Assembly (NCBI GenBank): GCA_018873245.2 | Contig: JAEMBT020000006.1 | Location: 379,804-443,803, forward strand | Reading direction: 5' to 3' | Origin: Archegozetes longisetosus | Taxonomy: Eukaryota > Arthropoda > Arachnida > Sarcoptiformes > Trhypochthoniidae | Length of the DNA: 64,000 nt | In this document: one piece after another, positions 1-12,600 of the stretch | Numbering within the stretch: the stretch's first letter is position 1 | How the letters are laid out: each line of letters opens with the position of its first letter | Program-made: the position numbers and the translations under genes | The notes under the pieces: generated by a model | What the model was told of the DNA's origin: nothing | Databases searched by the model: none | What the model saw: the letters and a program-made list of their open reading frames with translations, nothing else

Positions 1-641
1 ATGTAACTAACTCTGTTTCGTTTTCGCATTTTAAGGATGTAGTAATTCTATAGAAGTGTTTTAATCAGTTTCTAAATACAATACGACTCATGTTGACAAA
101 ATAAAGTCAAAATATAGTTAAAAGGTCTTAGCTATCAAGTCAATTGTTAATGACTAATTATGAGACAAATGGCAACCTTTCATTCGATGTTCTAAAACTA
201 TCGCAATCAAAGTTTAATCATTGAATTTGGTATTAAGTTTTAGTGCCAGTGATTGTAGTTTTGGCTCAAAATATCGAACGAATCGAACTAAGCGTTGAGT
301 CTAACAATTTTTGGCTACACTCGCAACTTGCACGGCAACTTCGACTTGATTCAAAATTGTTAGTTTTTTAAAACCTGTAGTTCAAAAATAATTTAAAAAC
401 GAAAAAGTTCTTGTTTAATAAGCCTTTTATACAAATATAAATTTAGTTAAAGAATTGTTCGTTAAATTGTTATGAGTACCGATCATAAAAATCATTTTGA
501 AAAATAATGAACTATATTATAGTGAAAGAAGAAAATGTCTAAATATTTAACGATAATATAACAATCACATAATAATACTAAATATAAATTTCTATTGAAA
601 TGAGCAAAAAACAAAGCAAGAACGTAGTGTGTGATTGTTAA
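1..641. other. AT-rich intergenic DNA
   Basis: No open frame with coding character, no RNA gene and no repeat is visible. It lies downstream of the SVIP gene on the minus strand and presumably holds its 3' UTR. Confidence 0.5.
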
Positions 642-1616
642 TCAGCCGACTTGCCAGCGAAGACCAGCGTTGCAATTTGAGGGAAGATCTGCGTTTCCAG
701 ATTTCAATTTGACCACACCTTTAGTGCCCCGAGACTGTTGTTGAGCAGCTCTTCTCTCGGCTGCAGCCAAAATTTCTGCCATTTAGTTAAAAATCAATTA
801 GATCATTACTTGTGTTTATATAAACGTTTATTGAATAATAAAAACCTTGACGTGAAGCCGACTGGTATTGAGTTCGATTCGCAGACATCGGTTCAGACGT
901 TGACTTGAGATGAAAATAATTATTAAAATTAGCTCATCAAAAATATTTGTAGGCATTGGTACGACAGGTAATTACACCGTTTTGTCGATAATGAGTGCGT
1001 CAATACTTAACTAGCTGTGATTTTGAGCAAGTATTTATAACAATAATCGGTATTTTAGTACACCTTTACAATTATTTTGTAATTTTATTTCATTGCGTTC
1101 TATTCTATTCTAATTAGACTTTGCTTTTAATTGCTTTAACTCAGAGAAAATAATTTAATAAGTAAGGAAAGATCAACTTTTAAGCCAGCGACCAAATAAG
1201 CTGTCGATGTAAACAAATATTTAGTTATTGAGCGCAACGCTTCTTTGATTTCAATAAAATAAGTGCAAACCATATCATTTCACTTAAATTGGATGACTAT
1301 TTAGGGGCAAAAATCATACTTTTTGTGTATTTATTACACTTAAACGTGTGCGTCAAGCGTTTGTTTACGTGGACAGCTTAAAAGGTTGTCTTCTGTCGCT
1401 TTGCTGCAGTCAATTTTTAACGTTTCACTTAAGCTGTAATTTTAACTGAAAATACGTTTTAAAGTGACTCAATAAACCATCTCTAGTGGTAAACGGATAA
1501 TTCGATTAAATCTTTAACGATTGCTCGTAAATGCTTACATTTTCGTTTAAATTTTGACTCGTATTAAAACCATTGTACTCTTCATTAGGATCGCTTTTGC
1601 CGCAACAGTTTCCCAT
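642..1616 (-). CDS. SVIP: Small VCP/p97-interacting protein (SVIP) homologue, three exons
   Basis: Coding exons on the minus strand are 1539-1616, 846-903 and 642-775, joined in phase 0 and then phase 1, giving 89 residues (human SVIP has 77). The protein begins MGNCC, the N-myristoylation plus palmitoylation signature expected of SVIP. Residues 44-54 read RQEILAAAERR, which fits the VCP-interacting motif (R-x5-A-A-x2-R) by which SVIP binds the N domain of p97/VCP, and the C terminus ends GLRWQVG, close to the family ending. In other animals SVIP sits on ER or lysosomal membranes and inhibits p97-dependent ER-associated degradation. The motif straddles the second splice junction, which supports the exon model. 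Introns are about 635 and 70 nt with donors GTAAGC and GTTTTT. The exons are too short to stand out individually. Family assignment rests on motifs and length, not an alignment. Confidence 0.85.
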
Positions 1617-3011
1617 CCAAGTAATACTATCATTAATTGACTAATTGTTACACTTTTATTTCAATCAGTATCTAAATAATTTGATATTTGATTGAACTTA
1701 CTGTTTGTCACACTCGCTCGAACCAAAATATAATTTTAGATTAAATTATACTAATGTTTGACAAATTGATTAAACGTTGGCCCTGAAAACGTTTGTTTAC
1801 ATTTTCAAGCAAATAATGTTTTGCAGTGCACGCGAAGGTGTGGTTAATGCAAAGCTAATACGTCATAAGTACTTCTGTACTGCTTTACGGCATTTGAAGC
1901 CTGAGTTTTTGCATCTAAGCGCTAATCACAACTTAAAAAATGATAGAAATCAAAGTTATTCAGAATAAACATACAAAGCAAAAAATAAGCTTCACTCTTA
2001 AAATTTGAATCTTAACCCAACGCTTAACTCATTGCTTACAAAGAACAAACGGTATTCCACTCAGGTATGATCGAAATAGTGTCACAAACTTCTCATACAT
2101 AATAAGTAAAACTAAAATCAATATAATAAAACTAATTTTAAAAATTGAAATTACAATCTAAAAATCTTTAAAAACATAAATAAATAATATAAAAAATGAA
2201 AATATACATATAGAACAACTTTTAAAACTATGTAAAACTAATGAGATGCATTTTACAGTTAAGACAACTATTTACATTATTTTGCGAACATTTTCTATAA
2301 AAACTACAATTTCATAGTTTGCACATAAAACTACACACGTGTTTTACAAATAATAATTTTCCAAAATGAGCTAAAGTTAACTTTAGCTAACTTTGACTGT
2401 AGATCACACTTCGGGGTCTAAACCAATGTGTAGATCACCAAGTATTAAGCATATAATATAGAAATCTGCGAAATTGGCAGAAAAAGTTTGAGTGACACCC
2501 AGTGGATAGTCTGATTACTATAGATCCACCGACCAATAGCCTTAAAGAATAGTAAAAATATAGTTTATTGAAGGCGGAAAATACAAATATAATATTTAAA
2601 GGAATCAACAACTTTATAACAAACTAATTGACGTAAGATTTTTGAACAGAACGTGAGTTTTGCACTAAGTTTCAACAGAAAATTTTACCTTAATCTCAAA
2701 TATCTGGCTTGTTTTTTACTTTTGTTAAGCTTTTGCTTCAATGTTTGAATTCGCGATTCATATTTGAGTTTAGAAATAGAAAAATCTCTTTTCAAAATAT
2801 CAATGGTTTTCATCAATTTTGTAGAAACGAATAAATTTTGATATTTCATAAAATTAATTTTATCTCGTTTGAAAAGTCATTTATATTCGACTCAATCGAA
2901 TGGATAGATTACTGAAGAAAATTATTAAAACTTATTTTGATTGCTATAATTTTTTATATTTTAAATGGAATAAAACATTAAATAAAATCAATTCAGAATA
3001 AATTATGTGTT
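1617..3011. other. Intergenic, nothing recognised
   Basis: Upstream of SVIP. A 63-codon open frame at 1777-1968 on the plus strand has no signal peptide, domain or flanking splice signals and looks like chance. The SVIP promoter should lie just right of 1616 but no TATA box is evident. Confidence 0.4.
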
Positions 3012-3438
3012 TTACTCAACACTACCTTCGATCGTGTTTTCATTATTAGATTGTATTTCGATATCATTCGATTCTAATGAAGTGAATTTGTATTGAGAAC
3101 AAGATATACTAATAGTTGTATTCGGAATCGAATTCTTTCTAATAGTGGGAATAGCATTAGCCATGAGTTTGTATTTATTCTGATCGAAATGTTCAGAACA
3201 AATAGTTCTGCGATTCAAAAGTTGCAAATTTTCATTTGAAAACAAATCCGAAATTTGTGTATTTTCGCAAAATTGAACCAATTTTTGGCAGCTATAGTGA
3301 GAATTAATTAGTTTCTCAATTGTTATTCTATTAATGAATATATACCGAAATTTTGATTTGACAGCAAAATAACGAAATTTGAGCTCACAATTAGAATTTC
3401 TTCTATTCTGGCATTCATTCACAACATTTGTTGGTCAT
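3012..3438 (-). pseudogene. THAP-domain-like frame with a 4-bp duplication near its start
   Basis: An open frame from 3422 to 3012 encodes about 136 residues with features of a THAP zinc finger: a cysteine, then an LKFRYF segment, then RRTICSEHF and AIPT, which match the usual C-x2-H and A-V-P-T elements. The frame has no ATG. An ATG at 3438 opens M-T-N-K-C-C, the normal start of a THAP finger, but runs into TGA after seven codons because CATT is duplicated in tandem at about 3412-3420. Without one copy the C-x2-C start would read into the long frame. The spacing to the second zinc pair (about 70 residues) is long and the invariant Trp is replaced. THAP domains are DNA-binding modules shared with P-element transposases. 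It is probably a decayed or domesticated copy, but an unusual start or a sequencing error is possible. Confidence 0.45.
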
Positions 3439-4376
3439 TTCAAATTTATTCTATTATATAAATTTAAAAAAGCTTTATTCATCAAAATGTTATTGTTTAC
3501 TAATTGAGTTTATATTTGGTTTTGTTTTGCATTAACTATTGCGTGATATTTCATTTCTCTTCAAACTAGACTCTCATTCAATATATATATTTAGATATAA
3601 ATAATTGGTGTAAGACTTTCTCAAATTAGAAAAACTGAAAAAGTGCTCAGACCAAACACTAAGTGTCGCTCAAAGCATTTCTGCGATTGGATTTGCCTTA
3701 TATGTTAGATACTTAATACTTGTAGATCACACCTCAGTGGAATACCGAACAAACTTAGTTATTTATTTCTCAGGTTTTTGGATTATAAATATTCTTTCGA
3801 GTCATTAAAAGTCAGTCATACATCGATCCACTACTTATTTATTTAGATCTTAACATCGATGCAAATTTATTCAACTAAGTCTATTAAAAATTGACAGCAA
3901 CATTTTGCAAAATGAGGTCATATTTTTAGGATACAAAAATTCAATAGTATGCCAACTTATGAGTTGTAACTTTTTATCAACTCTTTTATCAAAATTTCTT
4001 ATTGAAAAAAGTTATTTGATTTGTGATAACACCAATTTGACTAATTAATGTTTAAAAATAAATCTTGTGACGAGCCAATTACAGTTAAAAACCTTTAAGA
4101 TTTTAACTGCCATGTAGTAAAACAATTGAATAAGCACAATAAAAATCACAATAAAGCCCAAATTATCTATGAATAAAAGTAGCATTCATTCCAACATTTT
4201 ATATGAAATATATCTTTAGCTTCTAATTAATTTGATTCATTGACGCAAATAAGGAGTGACTTTTTGTGTAAAAACTATTTGAAAATAAAGTTGTGAAACT
4301 CTAATTGAGTTAAGTTATAGTCGCAATAAGTAACAACTTATGAATTGCAAAGATTCCATAATATAAATACTTGGAA
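3439..4376. other. Intergenic, presumptive upstream region of the EB-module gene
   Basis: No coding signal. A TATA-like stretch (ATATAAATA) ends only a few bases before the ATG at 4377, too close to act as a standard TATA box for that start, so transcription probably begins elsewhere or an upstream noncoding exon exists. Confidence 0.35.
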
Positions 4377-4775
4377 ATGATTTATGCAAAAAATCTGATT
4401 CCACTGCTATTTATAATTTTTCATTTAAATTGCATCTATTGTTCGACAATGCGTAGCTGTTTTCAAGATTCTGATTGTGGTTCTTCTGGTTCAGGAGTTT
4501 GCAAAGTAAATAGGTGTTACTGTAATCAACATTACGAATGGAGTGATCAAAATAAATGCTATCCAAAGGATGCAAGCATTGGATTGTTTCAAAACGACAC
4601 TATTATAAAAGAAGTATTACTCGAAGGTATGGAATATTTAATTATAGTCGCAATTGTCGTAGCGCTAGCTTTGATAGCCTGTTGTTGGCGTAATTGCTCC
4701 AAAATAATACTCAGAGTGCGAGGAAGATCTGTGACTAAACTAAGTGATGAAAAACCAACAGTTTCTACAGTGTAA
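4377..4775 (+). CDS. Small secretory-pathway membrane protein with EB-like cysteine module
   Basis: A single open frame of 132 residues starts at the first ATG (MIYAKNLIPLLFIIFH). Residues 1-23 form a hydrophobic signal peptide. Next comes a six-cysteine stretch, roughly C-x5-DC-x7-C-x4-C-x-C followed by a sixth Cys about 11 residues on, with a YEW turn; this fits the EB module of nematode and arthropod extracellular proteins. Around residues 85-105 a strongly hydrophobic segment (MEYLIIVAIVVALALIACC) makes a transmembrane helix, followed by a basic cytosolic tail of about 28 residues. The predicted topology is type I, with the cysteine module outside the cell. An AATAAA lies 62 bp after the stop. 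The ligand or partner is unknown. A noncoding 5' exon cannot be excluded. Confidence 0.6.
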   Translation: MIYAKNLIPLLFIIFHLNCIYCSTMRSCFQDSDCGSSGSGVCKVNRCYCNQHYEWSDQNKCYPKDASIGLFQNDTIIKEVLLEGMEYLIIVAIVVALALIACCWRNCSKIILRVRGRSVTKLSDEKPTVSTV

Positions 4776-4837
4776 AATATTGTAATATTTTATCTAATCC
4801 TGATTGTAATGGTCTTGTATAACACATTTATAAATGA

Positions 4838-4843
4838 AATAAA
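4838..4843 (+). terminator. Polyadenylation signal AATAAA
   Basis: Canonical AATAAA placed 62 bp past the stop codon of the EB-module membrane protein. Confidence 0.5.
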
Positions 4844-5617
4844 CTTTAATTCATTGTTATCTTTTACACATAAGAAATTAATCTGATATAAGTTGGTATG
4901 TTGAAAAGCTGTACATAATTGTTAAATACTATACCTATAAATAAACTATTAGTGTGGTTCTGTCTCAACTCGATTGCATTGAGCATTTCAAACTAAAATT
5001 AGTTTTTAAAAACTAAGTCCCCCAATCCAGGCTGAATATATAAATCTCTTATTTAAATCTTATATCCGATAGACTTTTTATTGATTTATTTAGATAAAGA
5101 TGAATCTAAAGTATTCTTTTGTGTCTTAGCAAACAGTACTCCTAAACCTTCACACTGTTATCCGTTTATGGATTGACATAAGTATTTAGTCTTGTTGATT
5201 GCCATTAAAATCAATACAAATAAAATGACCGCCACATCATATTTATTTGAAAAAACAATCATTTATACAGATAATATTACTTTAAAATTATTTGAAAAAA
5301 CAATAGTAAATCCAATAATAATAATAATAATACAATATATAATTAAATTGTGTTCGAAAAATTCTATTAAAGTAGAAATAATAGAAAAAGTTTCACTTTT
5401 AGTGAATACAAAGTAGAAAATCAATAAAAATACAGAAACATGTTCTTCAATAGAAAGACAGATACATTGTTTTGATCTGAAGTTTAAAAGTGAAAAATTT
5501 GATAAACTTGTTGATCAAATTTGACACTCAGCAATTGAATCTAGTATTTGGTCTGAGTTTGAAATGTGTTACACATTATCTTTTTTGGTTTACATTCCGA
5601 AAATTGATTGTCAAAAC
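4844..5617. other. Intergenic between convergent genes
   Basis: Between the plus-strand EB-module gene and the minus-strand fascin gene. The open frame at 5192-5416 is Ile/Asn/Lys-rich low complexity and is not supported as a gene. The fascin 3' UTR should lie in the right part. Confidence 0.4.
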
Positions 5618-8600
5618 CTAAAACTCCCAAAGAGTAGCATTTTCTGGGTTACAATTCGAGACAATAATGGCTCCATTATTAGTAAGATTAAGATAGGAAT
5701 GAGATTCAAAAGTTCTGATAGCAATACAGGTGCCATTTCTCAATTCCAACTGAAATTGTTGGGCACAAGCCGGTGAAGAAGCGTCACAGACAACTGAATT
5801 GCCATCAATTATACTCAAGTACTTATTATTTGCCACCATTTTTAGATAACAGCAATTGAATGTCGAATCGACATCATCCAAATTATCTGAATTTGCGTAT
5901 TCTATGCGTATTGAGTCCGGAGTTGTTTTGTTTGACTCCAACTTTCCGGCACCTAAATCAACAGATTTTAGAAAATTTTCAGTCTAAACTGGTCTAAGGT
6001 TATGTAAACGTCAATCGATTCATTGAATACCTGGCAATTTAAGTCCAACGAAACCACTGGCAGAACTTCCTCTTAAGTTAATAGAAGTTCTATTCAAGAA
6101 TTTGACATAAAACTTGACGGCGTCGCTCTGACCAGTGAATAGTTGACCAGATTTTCGGGCGCAAATCCATTTCATGTTAGTTTCATCGGTTGGTGAATCG
6201 CTGACCAGCAAAGAACACGACCCGTCCTCATTGTTCCACTTGATTTTGAAATAAGCCCTCGATTTGGTGTCTTTACTTGATGCCTGTATTGTTGACGCGC
6301 CACCCAATGACCAATAGTTACCTTCATATGTGTTAATAAACCAACAATTGCTCGCATTGTTGTATTCAAATTGAAAGGTTTCGTGTTGTGTCGCCTCGTT
6401 TTGATTGGCAGACAAATCGACGCCTGATCATTGTGAGAATATGACAAGTCGATTTAATTGTTAATTATACTATTATTTAATAATTCTATTTCAATAGAAG
6501 CTAATCCTTTGCAAACCTACTTCTAACTATTCAGATAGATGCTCAATTAACTGAAATAAAGGTCTGTTTTGGTTTGCATTGGCGCTCCGTTACCTTCAAT
6601 TAAAAGAGTGCGCCCAACTGACTAAAAGTTTTAAATAACGCAGTCTTTGAGCAACGAAACATTAGTTGTTAAGCATCTATAATATTAGTGTCTGATAAAA
6701 CTGAAACGTTTGTTCTGTACTTTAAATGATTGGATGTTGAATAAAAGAAAGGTTTTGCAAACGTTTAAACCAATAAGTTTACATAGAATAGCAAATATGA
6801 ATTTAATATAGCAATAAAGTTATGATCTTTTTATTGAGTGTGAAAATATTAAAGAAAACTCTTCTAAACTTGTTAGGCGATAAAAGGAATCAAGTCTAAA
6901 TCGAACCTTGTTTAATGCTGACCCACTTGTTATTGAAAGTAGCCCTCAATGCCATTTGAATAGGCGCTATTTCAAACTCGAACTGTTCATCTTTGGTTAC
7001 ATGAGTTGATCTCGTCCTCAGAAGAGAAGCGCGTCCAGCGGCTGCTAAATACCGGCCGCCACTATCTCTGAATGCAATGTTTCCGCCATGGTATTCAATT
7101 GTGAAAAGACATTCATTTGGAGGCAAACAACTATTTTTATCATTCATTTTCCATTCAATGCAAGATCCGTCACAAGTCAAATATTTAGAGCTTGATGTCA
7201 ATAATGCATATTTTCCTCCTTCGTAGTATTTGAATTGAAATAAAGTTTCTGAACCCCAAGCATTGGTTGAGTCCACTTGTATTTGTTCGAATTGGCCCCC
7301 ATTTGCGGCTCCGTTTATCTGACCTGAACAAACGTTCAATCATTGCATAAGTTTTTTGTTGAATAGTTTGATTGAATGAGCTATTACTCAAATTAGAAAT
7401 AGCAAGTTTTTAAAAAAAGGTTAACATTGTGCCAGACTCATTGTAATAGACTCATTGTTCAGTCGAGTTTTATCTCAAATTCAATTATGTTCGCAAACTT
7501 CTTTGATCATATCTACCGTTAGAAGAAAATAGTCCTAATCGTCGTAATTAGTTGTCAATTAATTGAAGCAATAATCTTATTTAACATGACGTGTCGGTCA
7601 ATTCTCTTCAAACAAAAGACTGCATGCACTTATTGCTGCTTTTTTATATTCTTACAGTTTATTAAAATGTTCGCTTTGAGCGCAAAATAATGAATATTCT
7701 GTAACCGAAATCATCTAAAAGAACGAATAGTGCATTCTTGCATTTACTTTAAATAATTAGAGTTGGTCTAAGTAGTAGCAGAGAATGCAAAACACAATCA
7801 AATATCTATCAAATTTTGATTTGCAAAATTTTTCGAGTCTGAATCACACGAGACAACTGAAAAGTTTGAGAAATTGTCACAAAATCATGTTTACTTTATA
7901 ATTACCTGAGCCCGAAGGCATAGCTCGAGCATATCTTTTTCTACCGATTGACTTGAGAGCAAACATAGTGGCACCACGTGCTGGAATCAAATGCACGTGC
8001 CATAACTCAGCCCGCGATTGTGGCATTTTTGCGTTGCATTGAATCATACCATCAGCGGTTCCTCCTAAATAATAGCCTCGAGAAACGTTGCGGAATGCCC
8101 ACGAAATTTGTTCTGTCATTAAAGGAGTTTTTCAAAAATTTTATAATTCATATTTTTTCAACAGTAATCAATAAATTTAAATTAATATTTTTAGTGGAAG
8201 TCACGAAAAAATTGATTTATACTCTCTAGCCTTTATCGACTAGATTGGATTTGATAGCAGTTTCAGTTCTGTCATACTTCAAATTAATAAACAACTTTAG
8301 TCATTTTATTCAAATAAATTATAAATTTAAACGTTAACAAAATGTGCTGCAAAACAATTATTTAATAAAAGTTTGCAACTTACATTCCTTAATAATCTAT
8401 GGTTTTATTTTTAAGTGGTTTTCAAATTTAAAAATCGTTTTTGTTGTACGCGTGAGCAACATTTCTACCGAAATTTTAATTTTTATTAATGCCAATTATT
8501 TGTCAGACATAATAAGATTGAATCTCAATCTCTATGGTTAGCAAAATGCTGATTATAACAGAAAGAATAAAACTTTAATGTTTGAAAATGAGTATACGTA

Positions 8601-9650
8601 GAAAACCACTTTAACAGAGCTCTTTGTTAATGACAATACTTATAATAGCTTTATAGCTTTTTAAGCACTGATCACGATTCGAACAGCATTTCTAAATTTC
8701 TTTTTCATACGCAAATCACAAATGCATTCATTCCGTTCGCAAATAATGTTTCGTTTGTTTCTATCAGTTTTTTTATTCAACTTCAACTAATACTAACTGA
8801 AAGTATGCACGCATACAAAAATCTACAGTTATTTAAAGACAATAGTAGGTGAAACATTGAGCTTTAAGTTTATTGCTGAGAATGAGGTATTTCTTTTCTA
8901 ATAATAACTTTTTAAAACTACAATACCAAAAGCTGCACCAATTCAAGAAAAACCTAACACTATACTAAACAACAAATAAAACAAGTGTCCAGAGCTTAAA
9001 GACTTGAAGTAATGCGTGAAGTGTTGCATTAAACAGGATTCTAATGCATAACGCTCAAAATTATTTAGTTATTGATCTGTAGTCCTTCGAGTAAAAGTGA
9101 TCTTTCTAACAATCAGACTAAATGAGTATTTATCTGTAAGATTTATCAATAGATTTCTAACTAATGTATGCATGTTGAAGTACGTGAATCCTTAAAACAA
9201 GTTGTAATGACTTTTGATAAATTATCATAGTTTAATTAATTGTTACGTGAAGCAATGATGGTTAACTTAATTAATAAACGGATGCGAACCTTGCGCAGTT
9301 CCTTGAGACATCGAACAAATAGTTATTGTAAATCTTGCGCCTTCAGTACGTTCTGGAGACTCGCACGTCACGTTACCGAACGAATCGACTGCTAAATAGC
9401 AATTGAGGTGTGACTTAATCGCGACATTTTCCAATTCGTCGACATCATCCAAACGCGAACTTCCATTCACTTCACTGTTTAAAGGAAACGGTTCAATAGT
9501 CCATTGTTGCTTCTTCTTCAAGCCCACACCGTTCGCGTTGATCTTATGACCAAACGTCTCTGCGGTTAAGTATTTATATTGTCCATTGACCAGACCTACG
9601 GTTCCCGACCACATGTTTATATTTGAAAACCTAAGAGGATAAGAGGACAA
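5618..9650 (-). CDS. sn: Fascin (singed-type actin-bundling protein), five coding exons
   Basis: Fascin cross-links F-actin into tight parallel bundles in bristles, filopodia and nurse cells. Exons, in order: 9290-9650, 7906-8112, 6907-7323, 6031-6423 and 5618-5952; every junction is phase 1 and the joined frame gives 570 residues (human 493, Drosophila 512). The four beta-trefoil repeats are recognisable: YKYLTAETFG and GLKKKQQWTIE in repeat 1, SRGYYLGG and IGRKRYA in exon 2, ECLFTIEYHGG in exon 3, DLSANQNE and HETFQFEY opening exon 4, and the family ending LWEF. Extra length comes from acidic and polar loop insertions in repeats 1, 2 and 4. Gly43 stands where other fascins have the regulatory Ser before LKKK. 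The start is uncertain: ATG at 9650, or ATG at 9614 if exon 1 begins at the pyrimidine-rich acceptor TCCTCTTATCCTCTTAG (AG at 9631-9632), giving 558 residues. Introns are 1177, 582, 483 and 78 nt. Confidence 0.95.
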
Positions 9651-12600
9651 ATATTTGATTCATTATTGACATAAACAAAGGAAACTCGCAAATCGTTTAT
9701 TTTTAGTTCTAAGATCAACTTTTAGAAAAACTGAACTTTGCACGAATCAACCTTTCATAACTTGTCCTTTTCGTGATTGACGAACATTTTGATAAAATGA
9801 AACTGATATAATGCAAACTTACAAAGTATTTAACAAGCAGAACCCTCTAAACGTTGAATAACTTAGTCTCGAGCTTCGTTATTTTAACTTACAACCAATC
9901 AAATGAGCGGCACGCGAAAAATAATACTTATTCAATGTTTTCATGTAATTCAATTCAAATTAAATTCAAATAGATTAAAGTTACATCAAGTTAATTGCTT
10001 TTTCAATAATTATAAAATTGAAAATAGAGAAAAACTGTTTAAATATCTGACTTGGCAGAAGAGAAATGGCTATTTAAAAAACAACAAGTTTTCAAATCTC
10101 CTCCCAATACGTTTGAACTTTCCTATAGAGTCTAATAAATATTGCTAAGAACAGACATTTCTCACACTTATTATGCAAGTATTTTATGCAAAACTACTCC
10201 AACGTCTGTTGTAACAGCTAATAAACTATTAAAATAGCTTTTATTAATATCATTTCATACTTGTATATCTATATAATAGCTTAATAGTGCGACAAATTAT
10301 TAATAATAAGCTTGAGATTTTCACATTTGTTATCTGACAACAATGCATAAAAAAGTGTCGCATTTGTTTGGCTCTCATTTACTGATCAGAAAAAAACAGA
10401 AAAAGAAGGAAATTGGAGGCCAACAAACTTTTACATATAAGAAGGAGTGCTATTATGTAAGATCAAAATGATTAGAGTTTAGGGGGAGGCACAAAAATAT
10501 GAAGTTCTATAATTTTGTCGAAAAATGCATGCATACAATTTTAAACTTGATGGAAAAACTCCAAAAATGTCTAAAGATCAATATTGTGAAAATATAATAT
10601 TTATAAATGAATTAAGTATTTTTATATTTGACTCGTTCAACTTATAATAAAATTGACATCATTTCAATACAAAAATAGTTGGACTCGGTTCAGAATCTTA
10701 ATGCATTGAGTCGTTTTAATCTTACTTATGAATGTTTATTTTTGTGCAAAACCACATAAACGTTTATGATTACTATTATTTTCAATCTATTAATGATTTT
10801 TTGTTCAACAATTTTCGCAATTTCAAAAAATGGTTTTTTGGAAAACCGGTAGATACAATGAAAAAATTGACAACTTCTTTGTGTTCATACTTTTCAATAC
10901 CTTTAATTGTTTATTAACAGCACTTTTAATCTAGTTTTAAAGTTGAACTATTACCACTTGCAGTTCAATTGTTCCTATAACGAATGCATCTAATATTTCG
11001 TCAATCAATTATTCTTTGTTTGAATTAAAAAGTTTTTTTCCTGATTATGCAAATCACTAAATAGTTGTTTATCGACAAACTATTCAAAAATTGGATTAAG
11101 TTTGAACGAACATTAAAACTTATGACAATCGACGCAAAAGTTTTAAATTAAATTCAAGTTACGCCTCATACCATACTATTGACCCATTCATTAGTAACAT
11201 TTGGCATTCATTTATTATAAGCTGCCCATTAGATCGCAATCAGATTCAAACTTTACTGTAATATAAAGATGAGGCAGTTTAAGTTACGAAAATGACAAAT
11301 AAACTCAGTTTGAAAGTTGCACAAAATAATCAAACATTATTGAGAGTAAAAAGAACGCTAACAAAATTGTAACAACAAATTTCAAAAATTAAATAAAGAT
11401 TACATTTATATTTGAAAATGATTACTTTGTAGCGTACAAAACTTCGTAATTTTGATGAAATGCAAAACATAAGTAAAAACCTATTGATTTAGTTATGATT
11501 TTAACAGATAGAAGCAGCGCTTCCAATCAGTGTTTTGAAACTGGTATACCATTGAATGCTTCGCGAGACTGAGTCAATAAAGTTAATAAAATATAAATCA
11601 ATGATAAAACAAGTGATACACAAGTATATGGAATGTGAAAATAATGACACTCTTGCAAACAACAGATTAGAGGGTATATGTTTGTATTATTCATGTCCTA
11701 ACTGTTACTAATCTATGATTGCGTGAGTCAATATATACAAACACGAATTGATGCTGTCTCTCAGTATGCAAAAAATGATTATACTTCAAATGCAAACAAT
11801 TTTCGTATACTAAATTTTAAAATTGGGACAGTTGCAAATATTAATATATTGCAGACAATGCATTTGGTCCGAGTAAACAATTAAATAGACAGTAATTATT
11901 ATTCATAATGATCTGCAACAGCATTATGCATTTGGGCGACGATCTTAATGAAACTTATTTGTTGGTCCTAACAAAGGGCAAGTTTTATTTAGAAACTAAG
12001 AATCACTAATAAGGGTTCTAAATATTATCTGCCTGTGCAGCACAACTGCATAGGCAATGCCCACCAAATGCAATATTAGATTATTCTAATTTATTGTAGC
12101 TGTATTGAAATGAGCACTACCTCTTCTTGTGATCGATATTATTTTTAGCAAGTTATTCTGAACAAATCATTTTCTTCATTTAAGCTGCATTCAAATGATG
12201 TACACTTGCCTGAGTATTTGTGTCAAATCTAAACGAAAGCTGCACTGTTCTTATACAGTATCTATTATTTACTTTTGTTTCTATGAAGCATTAATCAGTA
12301 AATATTTTTCTTAGCGTCAATATATAATGGCTCTCATTTTTGCCAAGCTTATCGTTGCTCTTGATACTGAATTTGAACAACCTTATAGTCGGTACTAAAA
12401 AGAAAGTCAATAAAGTTCGAGGACTGCTATTAATGTTCTCTGTCTGAGTGAGGTTTCAATTGAAATTTTCTATTTGAAGAACGGTTATCGAGTTATTTTT
12501 ATCTTTCGAGCCAATCAAAGGCTTAATTGAAAAAATATCACTAAAAATGAAAACTTACAATTGATCGTTGAATAAATTGATTAATTCTCAATGTTTCTCA

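Noticed and set aside
6172-6447. Alternative minus-strand frames inside fascin exons (also 7185-7391)
   Set aside because: They are out of frame with the conserved fascin sequence.
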